Source: Harmonia axyridis (lineage: Eukaryota; Arthropoda; Insecta; Coleoptera; Coccinellidae). Taken from it: a DNA stretch of 64,000 bases. The translations under genes were made by a program, and so were the position numbers. The notes beneath the pieces were generated by a model that searched no databases, was not told the DNA's origin, and saw nothing but the letters and a program-made list of their open reading frames with translations. Positions within the stretch are counted from its first letter, which is position 1; each line of letters starts with the position of its first letter. The stretch covers positions 372,001 through 436,000 of the forward strand of contig NC_059507.1 in NCBI RefSeq assembly GCF_914767665.1, given 5' to 3'. Below, one piece after another: positions 21,201-31,700 of this stretch.

Positions 21201-23839
21201 GTATTGGCATAATGTTGAACATTTTTGAAACTCTTGTTCTCAAATGATTACCAAGGTTCATCATTGGGTGTAATAAATTAATAATCGAGTAAAGTCAGTT
21301 AATTTAAACAGTTGAGTTCAACTGTTTAAATTATTTATTATTTATTATTATACAGAGTGTCCCGAGATTAACTACACCTCTACAACTGTTCAGTTGAACA
21401 GTTGAAACCGAACAGTTGAAATTGAACAGTTAAAACTGAACAGTTAAAACTGAACAGTTAAAACTGAACAGTTAAAACTGAACAGTTAAAACTGAACAGT
21501 TAAAAAGAATAGTTTAAAAGAACTTTTCAAAAGAACAGTTTAAAAGAACAGGTTTAAAGAACAGGTTTAAAAGAACAGGTTTAAAAGAACAGGTTTAAAG
21601 AACAGGTTTAAAAGAACAGGTTTAAAAGAACAGGTTTAAAAGAACAGGTTTAAAAGAACAGGTTTAAAAGAACAGGTTTAAAAGAACAGGTTTAAAAGAA
21701 CAGGTTTAAAAGAACAGTTATGAAGAACAGTTATGAAGAACATAAAGAACAATTATAAAGAACAGGTTTTTAAACCTGGTTTCAACCTGGTTCAACCTGG
21801 TTAAATCAGGTTCAAGGAACAGGTTTAAAGAACAGGTTTGAAAAACAGGTTTGAAGAACAGGTTCAAAAGAACAGGTTTAAAAGAACAGTTTGAAGAACA
21901 GGTTTAAAAGAACAGTTTGAAGAACAGGTTTAAAGAACAGGTTTGAAAGAACAGGTTTCAAAGAACAGTTGAAAAGAACAGTTTGAAAGAACAGGTTTGA
22001 AAGAACAGGTTTGAAAGAACAGGTTTAAAAGAAAAATTATAAATTATAAAGAACAGGTTTTTAAACCTGGTTTAAACAGGTTTAAAGAACAGTTATAAAG
22101 AACAGGTTTAAAGAACAGGTTTGAAAGAACAGTTATAAAGAACACCTGTTCTTTATAACTGTTCTTTCGAACCTGTTCTCTTCTCTTCTGTTAAAGAACA
22201 GGTTCAAAGAACAGGTTTAAAGAACAGGTTCAAAGAACAGGTTCAAAGAACAGGTTTGAAGAACAGGTTCAAAAGAACAGTTATAAAGAACAGTCCAGTT
22301 GTTATAAGGAACAGGTTTTCAAACCTGGTTTCAACCTGGTTTAAACCTGGTTTAAACCTGGTTTTAAACAGGTTTAAAGAACAGTTATAAAGAACAGATT
22401 TAAAGAACAGGTTTAAAGAACAGGTTGAAGAACAGGTTCAAAGAGCAGTTAAAGAACAGTTTAAAAGAACAGTTTGAAAGAACAGTTGTTTAACTGTTCT
22501 TTTTAACTGTTCAGTTTTAACTGTTTCTTTTTTAACTGTTCTTTTTTAACTGTTCTTAACAGTTCCGGAACTGTTCTTTTTAAGAACAGTTAAAACGGAA
22601 CAGTTAAAAAGTTAAAAACTCTTCTGTTTTCACTGTTCCGTTTAACAGTTATAAAGAACAGTTATAAAGAACAGATTTAAAGAACAGGTTTAAAGAACAG
22701 GTTGAAGAACAGGTTCAAAGAGCAGTTAAAGAACAGTTTAAAAGAACAGTTTGAAAGAACAGTTGTTTAACTGTTCTTTTTAACTGTTCAGTTTTAACTG
22801 TTTCTTTTTTAACTGTTCTTTTTTAACTGTTCTTAACAGTTCCGGAACTGTTCTTTTTAAGAACAGTTAAAACGGAACAGTTAAAAAGTTAAAAACTCTT
22901 CTGTTTTCACTGTTCCGTTTAAACTCCTCCGTTTCAACTAAACAGTTGTTCCGTTTAAACAAACGGAACAGTTTAAAAAATGTTTAAAACTCCTAAAAAA
23001 AAGAGTTTCAAAAGAAACTCTTTTTCTCAAATTATTATTGGGTGTAGTAAATTAATAAATTCGAGTAAAAATATTATATCTATATAGCATAATACATTTT
23101 GAAATTATAGGTTTGGTGCCCCTGCTTTTATGTCAATGCCTCACTTTTATATGGCCGATTCGTCCTACTTGGAAGCAGTGGATGGTTTGAAACCAGATCC
23201 AAGCAAACACAATTTTTATTTAGCCCTTGAACCAAATACTGGTTTGCCCCTCAAAGTTCATGCAAGCTTACAAGTTAGTTTGTATTTGGAGAAAATAAAA
23301 GGAATTAGGTAATATTTCTCAATTACATAATCAGTATGTTTCTTTAGCAAATCTGCTCATTTGTAGAACAAAATCGTGCGGGAATATCTTAGTTTCACAT
23401 AGATTTCATGGTTATATTTCATTATTATATGTTGGTACTGGGAACTCTCCTATCCGAGTACCTTGTAATAAAGAAATATAACCACGGAATCTGAGCGAAC
23501 TAATATATTCCCGCACTATTTACTTCTACAAGGTATGGCAGAATGAACGGATTTGTCACATAATTAGAGAAATAACAATTCACGTTAATTTACAGCATGT
23601 TTGAAAATGTGCAAACAACAATGATGCCTGTACTATGGTTCCATCAAGATGCAGCAATAACAGAAAACTTAGCCGGTCTTGCAAAAACACTCATCATTCT
23701 ACCAAATATTGGAATGTACACAGCATACGGAGTCATAGGTCTAGGCTTTCTTCTGTGTGTTATAGGTTCTTTCATCACTGCCAGAAACAATTGGAGAGGT
23801 ACAGAAGATGAAGAACCTTTAACACAGAACCACCTCTAA
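18255..23839 (+). CDS. Class B scavenger receptor, CD36/croquemort-like
   Basis: Seven exons, 18255-18374, 19548-19862, 19931-20140, 20197-20408, 20705-20872, 23111-23308 and 23596-23839, give 488 residues in continuous phase. Topology is the CD36 hairpin: a membrane segment at residues 10-34, a large ectodomain with several N-glycosylation sequons (NWT, NYT, NIT, NGS, NFT, NGT, NVS), and a membrane segment at ~445-470 with a short cytoplasmic tail. PIPMYLEIY, ELGPYTFKE and the ectodomain cysteines in GFCGM, TADTC, MACFSPG and SQCK match the family. Members bind lipoproteins, lipids or apoptotic cells at the surface; the ligand here is unknown. The start is chosen because it lies three bases past an acceptor, so an upstream untranslated exon is expected. 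Intron 5 holds the GAACAG array. AATAAA occurs at 24160 and 24182. Confidence 0.93.
18583..19257. mobile_element. MITE with inverted termini, ~675 bp
   Basis: The left end CTGAAATTGGAGCTACAAAT, then AAGTCCTATAAACAAGG is paired with the right end ATTTTCCTCCAATTAAGGAC then ACCCTATAG. Near each end is CAAACGCTTT or its complement, followed by a TCGAGATACAGGG-like stretch. It is the longest copy of the family and lies in intron 1 of the CD36-type gene. No coding frame. Confidence 0.7.
20510..20640 (+). mobile_element. Short 'MERYTLQQ' mariner-derived MITE
   Basis: GGGGTTTTTCATTAAGAG, then AATAGCCCGCTATGTGG, TTTTGACATTTGACAA and GGAACGATACACGCTTCAA, ending in ACCCTATAG. It holds only the first ~115 bp of the family and lies in intron 4 of the CD36-type gene. 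Confidence 0.6.
21146..21381. mobile_element. MITE-like element with perfect 41-bp inverted repeats
   Basis: Bases 21146-21186 (AGAGGTGTAGTTAATCTCGG...) and 21341-21381 are exact reverse complements over 41 bases. The 154-bp centre is AT-rich and contains the palindrome AAACAGTTGAGTTCAACTGTTT at about 21306. The GAACAG array starts three bases to the right. Confidence 0.75.
21384..22985. repeat. GAACAG minisatellite array in intron 5 of the CD36-type gene
   Basis: About 1.6 kb of tandem 13-15-bp units. The main variants are GAACAGTTAAAACT (from 21425), GAACAGGTTTAAAA (21540-21715), GAACAGGTTTGAAA and GAACAGTTATAAA. Orientation switches to CTGTTC several times (22143-22190, 22490-22580, 22620-22650, 22765-22860), creating long palindromes. 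AACCTGGTTT blocks interrupt it at 21770 and 22320. It has no open frame. Confidence 0.95.
22381..22920 (+). repeat. 263-bp exact direct duplication inside the array
   Basis: Bases 22381-22643 reappear unchanged at 22658-22920, an offset of 277 bases. Both copies start ACAGTTATAAAGAACAGATT and end TTTTCACTGTTCCGTTT. Confidence 0.9.
23358..23577. mobile_element. Foldback element related to 12478-12757
   Basis: The left arm (TTGTAGAACAAAATCGTGCG, then GGTTATATTTCATTATTA) is matched by the complement of the right arm (AATATAACCACGGAATCTG, then ATTCCCGCACTATTTACTTC and ATGGCAGAATGAAC). Arms are about 75-80 bp and imperfect. It lies in intron 6 of the CD36-type gene. Confidence 0.65.
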
Positions 23840-24337
23840 TTTTTCTATTATAATTCAGAGTAGGAGGAGATATTAAACCTAGGCTCAATTTTGAATTAGC
23901 TTAAGCTATAAACTGTGATATTTGATACTTCATTGCTGAGATTCATATTTGTACTGAAAACTGATATAGGAGAGGATAGGGAAAAACCAAATATTGAAAT
24001 GTACGTATTTTTTATATTCAGAATCAGTTTGTGTGATGATCTGAATATATTTTTCAGGAAAGCTTTTGGTGCCATTTGAATTATAAAAGCAAGTAATTGA
24101 AAAAAAGTACAGAAGAAGTCATTATACCTTGAGCATTTTTGTTGAGAATTTATATGTATAATAAAACTTGTTACTTGAAGGAATAAATACTTATTTATTT
24201 TTAATTTTTAGTTTGATTTCTGAGATGGTTATGTGTAAACTCTTTATTAACGTCTCAATCTCAATTGAACGCCCAACAATTTTTACTTATGCACAGGATA
24301 AATGGGATCTGTTCTGATTATTTAAATATAGGGGTTT

Positions 24338-25168
24338 TCCAAAAAGATTTCTGGCATATGACCGCCACGGCTGGCTCGGATGTAGTCCAATTTGGACGTC
24401 CAATTTTCGATGACTTTTTCCAACATTTGTGGCCGTATATTGGCAATAACACGGCGAATGTTGTCTTCCAAATGGTCAAGGATTTGTGGCTTATCCGCGT
24501 AGACCAATGACTTTACATAGCCCCACAGAAAGTAGTCTAGCGGTGTTAAATCACAAGATCTTGGAGGCCAATTCACAGGTCCTAAACGAGAAATTAGGCG
24601 GTCTCCAAACGTGTCTTTCAGTGAATCGATTGTGGCACGAGCTGTGTGCCATGTTGCGCCGTCTTGTTGGAACCACAGCTCCTGGACATCACGGTTGTTC
24701 AATTCAGGAATGAAAAAGTTAGTAATCATGGCTCTATACCGATCACCATTGACTGTAACGTTCTGGTCATCATCGTTTTTGAAGAAGTACGAACCAATGA
24801 TTCCACCAGCCCATAAAGCGCATCAAACAGTCAGTTTTTCTGGATGTAACGGTGTTTCAACATACACTTGAGGATTAGCTTCACTCCAAATGCGGCAGTT
24901 TTGTTTGTTGACGTAGCCATTCAACCAGAAGTGCGCTTCATCGCTAAACAAAATAAAATGGACGTAGTGCGCGATACGTATTCCGCACAGAACCATTATT
25001 TTCGAAATAAAATTGCACTATTTGCAAGCGTTGTTCAGGCGTGAGTCTATTCATGATGAATTGCCAAACCAAACTGAGAATAAATCACTTGACAGCTGTT
25101 AAATCAAACGCCATCTTGAATTTTAATACCAACTTAAAGTTATATACCTCGAAAAAAACACCCTATAT
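24338..25168 (-). mobile_element. DD41D mariner-like element, copy 3, one end missing
   Basis: The 5' terminus is intact at 25168 and the shared deletion is present. The 3' terminus is replaced: sequence homology stops at TTTCTGGCATATG (24349), and to its left is AGGGGTTTTCCAAAAAG, which resembles the end of the other mariner family. About 90 bp of the 3' end are gone. An in-frame TGA interrupts the catalytic frame near 24820. Confidence 0.88.
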
Positions 25169-25289
25169 AAATAATGATTTTTTATGACCGGAATTGGAAG
25201 AGATTGATGTGGATTTTTAACAAATGGCGCTACAAGCTACGCAAGCAACGAAACAATCTTAATTTTGCAGGAAAAGTTTTCTGGCTGTG

Positions 25290-25415
25290 TTATTTTCCGA
25301 AAAGGTGATCACAATTGGCCACCGAGATCGTGTGATTTAACTCCTTTAGACTTTTTTTATTAGGGCTTTTATCAGAATGAATTGTTTTATTGGAAAACCC
25401 TCAATAAATATTCAT
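25290..25415 (+). pseudogene. Second-family mariner relic with right end
   Basis: Encodes NWPPRSCDLTPLDFF and then a stop in place of the W-G codons. It continues to ATTGTTTTATTGGAAAACCCTC, the terminus of that family. It is a remnant with most of the element deleted. Confidence 0.55.
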
Positions 25416-25764
25416 AAATGAGCGCCCAGACCAGACTTGAGATTAGTAGGTACAATTCTCGATTTTTTTTTTGGTGTATAAGTTCCGGAAATTCGATTCG
25501 AGAGGTACGGCTAGGTGCTTTATGCAGTCTAGACGATAACAACTAACTGGAACAATTCCTATTGCATAATGGATGACTTCCAAAGCCCCTCGACCAAATT
25601 TTATCGCTCTCTCCGTATTTGCCAGAATATCCACATTAATAACAGCTTATAATCCTGGTGCGCGCCTACTCCTCGTGCGAAGCCCACTAGAGCGAAAAAC
25701 ATCGGTCAAAACGATCGTGTGCGGAAAATTTCCAATTCAAATAAGTAACGTGAATTATGATAAC

Positions 25765-28700
25765 ATGAAGGAATCGAATCATGTCAGTTCAAACGGACAA
25801 AAATCATATGTTGGCTCCGTTGAATTGAACAAAATTAACACTAATTCTAACACCGAAATGTTCGATTCGAATGAATCATTGTGCAGTGGTGTTTCTGGTG
25901 GGGCTGCTTGTTGTGGTGGACACTTATCATCTAGGAGATCTTCGGAAGAGTTCGATTCTAAAGGAGATATTTTCGACGTAAGTGGTATCATTAAGTTAAT
26001 TAGTGAAATAGTGATGATTAGTGCCTTATTCAAATCAGTTTTTGAACTTTAGCGATTGCATAATCACATAATAGTGCGAAAACTAATGTTTTGTCATGAA
26101 CCTAGGTACTGAAATTAATTTACATAGATATCAAAATTTCAGAATGTTGTGCCAAAACTTCCACTATCTGATATATCTTTCTGATATAGGTACAGGTTGG
26201 AGGTATAAATGAAAATGATAGTTTAATCATTTTAAGAAAAAAGTTCTATAAACATAGGCTCGCAAACGCTTTGTTTTCGAGATACAGGGTGTTAAAGTTT
26301 GATTTTTCTCAAGTTTTTTTCTCGTAGCACTTTTCCATCACAAGATATTCAACACAAATTTGGCATAGATATTCCAATTTGAAATTTACATCATGTAAAT
26401 TTTTAATGCAAATCTACAACGTGGCCGCTTCTTTCCTCTAGAACTTTTTTTTTGATGGACCCCTGGTTGATAAGAAAGATGTTAAAAGAAATTTTGGTCC
26501 AGTACTACACTTTTTGTTTTCTTGTAGTTCTGTCATATCTGCTACCGATTTCGAGCAAAATTCTCTAGTAATCCTCAGGAAAATCCAAATGATTTCATTA
26601 GGAAAAATGAAAATCCTGTGTTTATATTGATTATATGTTAAACCAATCTGTAGCGAACATTAATAAAGTTTCGATAAACAATTATAATCATCACAAAAAA
26701 GTAGGCCTACAAAAAAAAAAAACCAGTACCTCGAAAACAAAGCATTCGCAGGCCCAGGACTTTTTTTCTTATAATTATCCAAGGAATGTTTGAATTTCCT
26801 TTGTACCTCCAATTTAGGAACACCCTGAATAAATTTTTTCTAGAAATACAATTCCAACTGAAAAAATATTGAAACTCAACGAAGAGAAATAAATTATCTA
26901 AAACTGTACAATTGAGAGTTAATAAATTGAATAAATAAATCATTATAAAAAAGACGACTTTTCGGATTTTTGTATTTTTAATACAATTTTTCCTCATAAC
27001 TCTCTTTATTGTTCAAAAAAATTTACTGAATATACAAACTTATAACTTGTATATTCATTTGACCAACTTGCATTTGAGAATGAACACAGAAGTCTAACTA
27101 GAAGGAACTGTTAATTTATTCATTCATTCTATTGTTAACTCAATTGTACAGTTTTGGATAATTTAATTTTCCTTTGGTTGGTTTTGATATTTCGTCAGTT
27201 GGAATTGTATTTCTAGAAAAAAAAGTATCTATTACTTTATCAAGAAGCTCATGGCACAATATTGTCAAAATTCTGATATTTATATCAGATTGCTCTCATC
27301 AAGTAGATTCATTTGACCTTTGTAATTAATTACTAATAAAGAATCCTCAGTCTTTCACAGAGCCAAATTATATTTTGTAACCGAAATCATTCCATAATTG
27401 ATTTCAATATTATATTGACACCAATAATATGAAGTTCTAATGAATCTTGCGACATCGTTCAGCAAGCATTTCGATGAGGCATTCTCCTTAGCTTCGAAAT
27501 TCATTTTTTTTGAGAAATTTCGAAATAGGTATCACAAAAATTCCTTTTGACTTCTAATTCATAAGTTTTTTGTAGTGAATTGAAACAATTTTGTTGTTGA
27601 AGCGTGTATCGTTCAAATATTCAGTAATGACGTAGTTATAACTTGTCAAAAGATGACTGGTCCAAAAGTAACATCTGCCCAGTTAGCGGTCTTTTCAAAA
27701 TGAAACCTTTTATTGGAAAACCCTATATCTGTTTTTTGCGAATATTATTCTTCTGCTTATAGTTATTGACGAAAGTACTCGAGTTTATTCAATAATTTCC
27801 AATAACTGGAGCTGGTACAGATAATAAAAGAGGTAATTACTAACCCGTTGATCTAATTATCTATAATAAACAGATAATCAATATCATTGAACTTTGGCTG
27901 TTTCAATGAAACCAGGAATGCATTTATACCATTGAATTTGATTATGAACCAGAGATCTTAATGAGCAATTAAGACTATCAAAACTGACAGTAGTAGAAAA
28001 AGAATAATCCAATACATGATGACTGCGTGAAATTTTGTGTTTCAGTTGATAGGTACTATTTTAATCACCTAATTAATGAAATTATTTTGAATTGATCGAT
28101 TCAGTATAGAACTCACTTGAAATATTCAATATTCGAATAGTAGATAGATCGTAAAAATGAACAAATGCATGATTTCTCATTTGACTGACCTTCTCTGTCA
28201 TTAAAAATGTATATTGAGATATTCTCGATTTCATCGTTTGTAGTTATTCTAACTCTGATCTACCAAGAAAGAATTATATCTTTCAACGATTCGACAGTTT
28301 ATAAACAAGTCGTATGGAATAAATCAAAAATCAAACGGTTAAAATTATGAAGGTGGCCGAAATTCGTTCTGTTTATTATTCAAATTTTATATTGGCGAGT
28401 TCCATGGCTGTCCAGAACTCAATAATGTTTAGGTACTCAATGAATTTAGATTGGAATCTATTTCGATGTATGATGGGAATTAAGGGAAATAGTATGCTTG
28501 CATAAGTCAAATATTTAATGAAATAATTGGCGTTCACAGTAGAAACAAAGAAACAAATGACCATGGTGTCATGCTCCGTTTGTCTATGCTAATTCTCAAT
28601 TTATTTTGCATTGGATTCTTCCTCATTTCTTGAATTCAAGAAGCTGCAAGTGAATTTCTTTTACCAGAGAAGTCTAAGAAACGTTATCAAGCAACGTATA

Positions 28701-31700
28701 AGTGGTGCCTAAAAATTAGCAACTCTGAAATCAGAGGAGAAAAAGTAGTTTTGAACAAAGATGAAAACTTTAGCAACCCAAGGCAAACCGGTATTTTATT
28801 GAAAGAAAATAAATCACAAACTCAAACTCAAAAATAAAAAAAATAGTAATTAAAAATAAACTTTTGTAGTGGAAAACACAATAATACACAACTGAGGAGG
28901 CAAGTTTCTTGACCAGCCAGGGACTTCATTGCTTCATTTGCAAACTGCGTCCTCGTCTGGTAAGTCTCACTTGCCTCCCTTAGAGTGTGAATAACTATTT
29001 CTATTTAGGATATTAATGTTTCAGTTGCCAGAATACTGTAGGGAAAGGTCAGGTTCCTTTTCAGGATTCAGCGAAGACCTAGCAGATACAGAACCTGTAG
29101 ACATATTTCCTAGTCTACCAGACCATGTTTTGGAAGAGTTGGGACTCACCAGAGACCAAGCGAGGTGAGCAGAACTTCTTATGAAATTGTTTTACTGCCT
29201 GAGGATTGTCTTGACTCTATTTATATCATTAGGAAATTCTATTTCTTAGTTTCTCCAGCTGAAACTAGTTCCTCATTGAAATTAATTATGAAAGTTAGTG
29301 AAGATGAAGCATCAAGCAAATCATAAAAGGTTTTGTGAAGAAAAACCGACCTAGACAATCCTAGAAAAGTAGATAATTTCGGCACATAGGTCTCATCCTT
29401 AGACTATATTATAAGTATAGGGTGTTTTTTTTGAGGTATATAACTTTAAGTTGGCATTACTGTTCAAGATGGCGACCGATTTAACAGCTGTCAAGTGATT
29501 TATTCTCAGTTCAGTTTGGCAATTTATCATGAATAGACTCACGTCACGCCTGAACAACGCTTGCAAATAGTGCCCAAAATGAGATTGCCGTTGTTCCCGA
29601 TTTTCATAAGCGAATTTTGTTTAGCGATGAAGCGCACTTCTAGTTGAATGGCTACGTCAACAAACAAAACTGCCGCATTTGGTGTGAAGCTAATCCTCAA
29701 GTGTATGTAGAAACACCGTTACATTCAGCAAAACTGACTGTTTGGTGCGCTTTATGGGCTGGTGGAATCATTGGTCCGTACTTCTTCAAAAACGATGATG
29801 GCCAGAACGTTACAGTCAATGGTGATCGGTATAGAGCCATGATTACTAACTTTTTCATTCCTGAATTGAACAAACATGAAGTCCAGGAGCTGTGGTTCCA
29901 ACAACACGGCGCAACATGCCACACAGCTCGTGCCACAATCGATTTATTGAAAGACACGTTTGGTGACCGCCTAATTTCACGTTTTGGACCTGTGAATTGG
30001 CCTCCAAGATCTTGTGATTTAACACTGCTAGACTACTTTCTGTGGGGCTATGTGAAGTCATTGGTCTAAGCGGATAAGCCACAAACCCTTGACCATTTGG
30101 AAGACAACATTCGCCTTGTATTTGCCGATATACGGCCACAAATGTTGGAAAAAGTAATCGAAAATTGGACGTCCAGATTGGACTACATCCGAGTCAGCCG
30201 TGGCGGTCATATGCCAGAAATCATATTTAAAATGTAATGCCACAAGATTATCTTGCTGATAAAAGAATTCATGTCAATCGAATAATCCATCGTTATTTTA
30301 TTGCAATTTAAAGTTCTATAGCTTTAAAAAAAAACACCCTTTATCTAAGGTCTCGTTGTCATTCATCATAGTTTAAAACTATCTAAAAATTTTCAATTTC
30401 CACTTCTTAGAAAGCTTCAAACAGAGGAAGAAATGGAACAACGCTTTGCCACCCTCTCCTTAGCCTTCTCCATAGACTCAAACACAATAACAGTCCGATG
30501 TGAAAGGCAGAGAAGATACAGGAATCAAACTGAGGATAATCTAGCTGAAGAGATTGGAAGACTGACACAAAGGGTGAACAATTTGACCAAATTATGCGTG
30601 AATATGGAAACTACAGAATTGCTAGCTTCGTTGCTGGCGCAGATAGAGGTTGTAACAAACGCATCCACCTTGGCGGCATCATCTGCTGAGAGATATGGTG
30701 CTGTTCAGCATGAGGAGAGACTATCTGAGGCGGTAAAGTTGATGATTGACTACGTGAATCTACTGAAGCAGCAAAGGGATCTAAGTCGTAAGCAGTTGCA
30801 ATACACGAAGTGAGTAAAATATTTAAACCATGAACGTTTGAATTTATACAGGGTGTTCCTGAATTGTAGGTATAAACGAGAATGAGAGATTGCTTGGATG
30901 ATTTTGGGAAAAACGTCCTATAAACATGGGATCGGAAAAGCTTTGTACTTCCAATTTAGGAACACCCTGTGTAAGCATAATATGTGCAGGGTGCAGGGAT
31001 TCACGGCTTGACTTGATATTCAAGCTATTTGGCTTGAGCTTGACTTGAAATCAACTCAAGTTCAAGTCAAGTAGTAGTTTTTCAATGTGAAGTCAAGTAC
31101 TTAGGAAATAAATACTTGACATTGAAAAACTACTGCTCGACATGAACTTGAGTTGATTTCAAGTCAAGCTCAAGCTAAATAGCTTGAATATCAATCCAAG
31201 CCGTGAATCCCTAGCTGGGTGTTCTAGAAGCTCTATGACAAACTTTGACAGATGATGCACTCATTCTGAACATTTTTGAAACCCTTAATATTACCTGAAA
31301 CTGTTTTATGATTTGTGTTAACAGCATTATAATGACTTTCAGAAAAATGTTACAGAGTAGTACTAGAGGAGAAAATTCACCAAAACATGAGAGAGGAATT
31401 CATATTGCAGAATTTTCGACCAAAAGAAGAGCTAGTATAGCACTAGCTACGCTACCAGAACAAAGGAATTCGGAAAAAAGTTTTTTGAGGAGGACTTCTG
31501 AACTGACCTTTAGGACAAGTGCCATACAAAAATTGGCCAGACCAAGTCGCATGGAGTAAGATACTTAATTTATCGAAACTTTGACTGCAAATTCTCACAA
31601 CTTAAAGTAATGAATTCTAACAATTTCAATATGCTGTTGAAGCGTTTATTGTTCCATTTCTAGCAATGGCGTACTTTTTACTTGTCAGTTGTCAAATGTC

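Noticed and set aside
22140..22180. Paired GAACA/TGTTC sites like steroid-receptor response elements
   Set aside because: The spacing is dictated by the minisatellite unit and varies; nothing ties it to a promoter.
21384..22985. CRISPR-like array
   Set aside because: Units are 13-15 bp, contiguous and without unique spacers, in a eukaryotic intron.
25573..25764. Upstream extension of the IRAG-like first exon (start MTSKAPRPNF)
   Set aside because: The frame is open, but its composition looks untranslated; the acidic, serine-rich family-like sequence begins at MKESNH.
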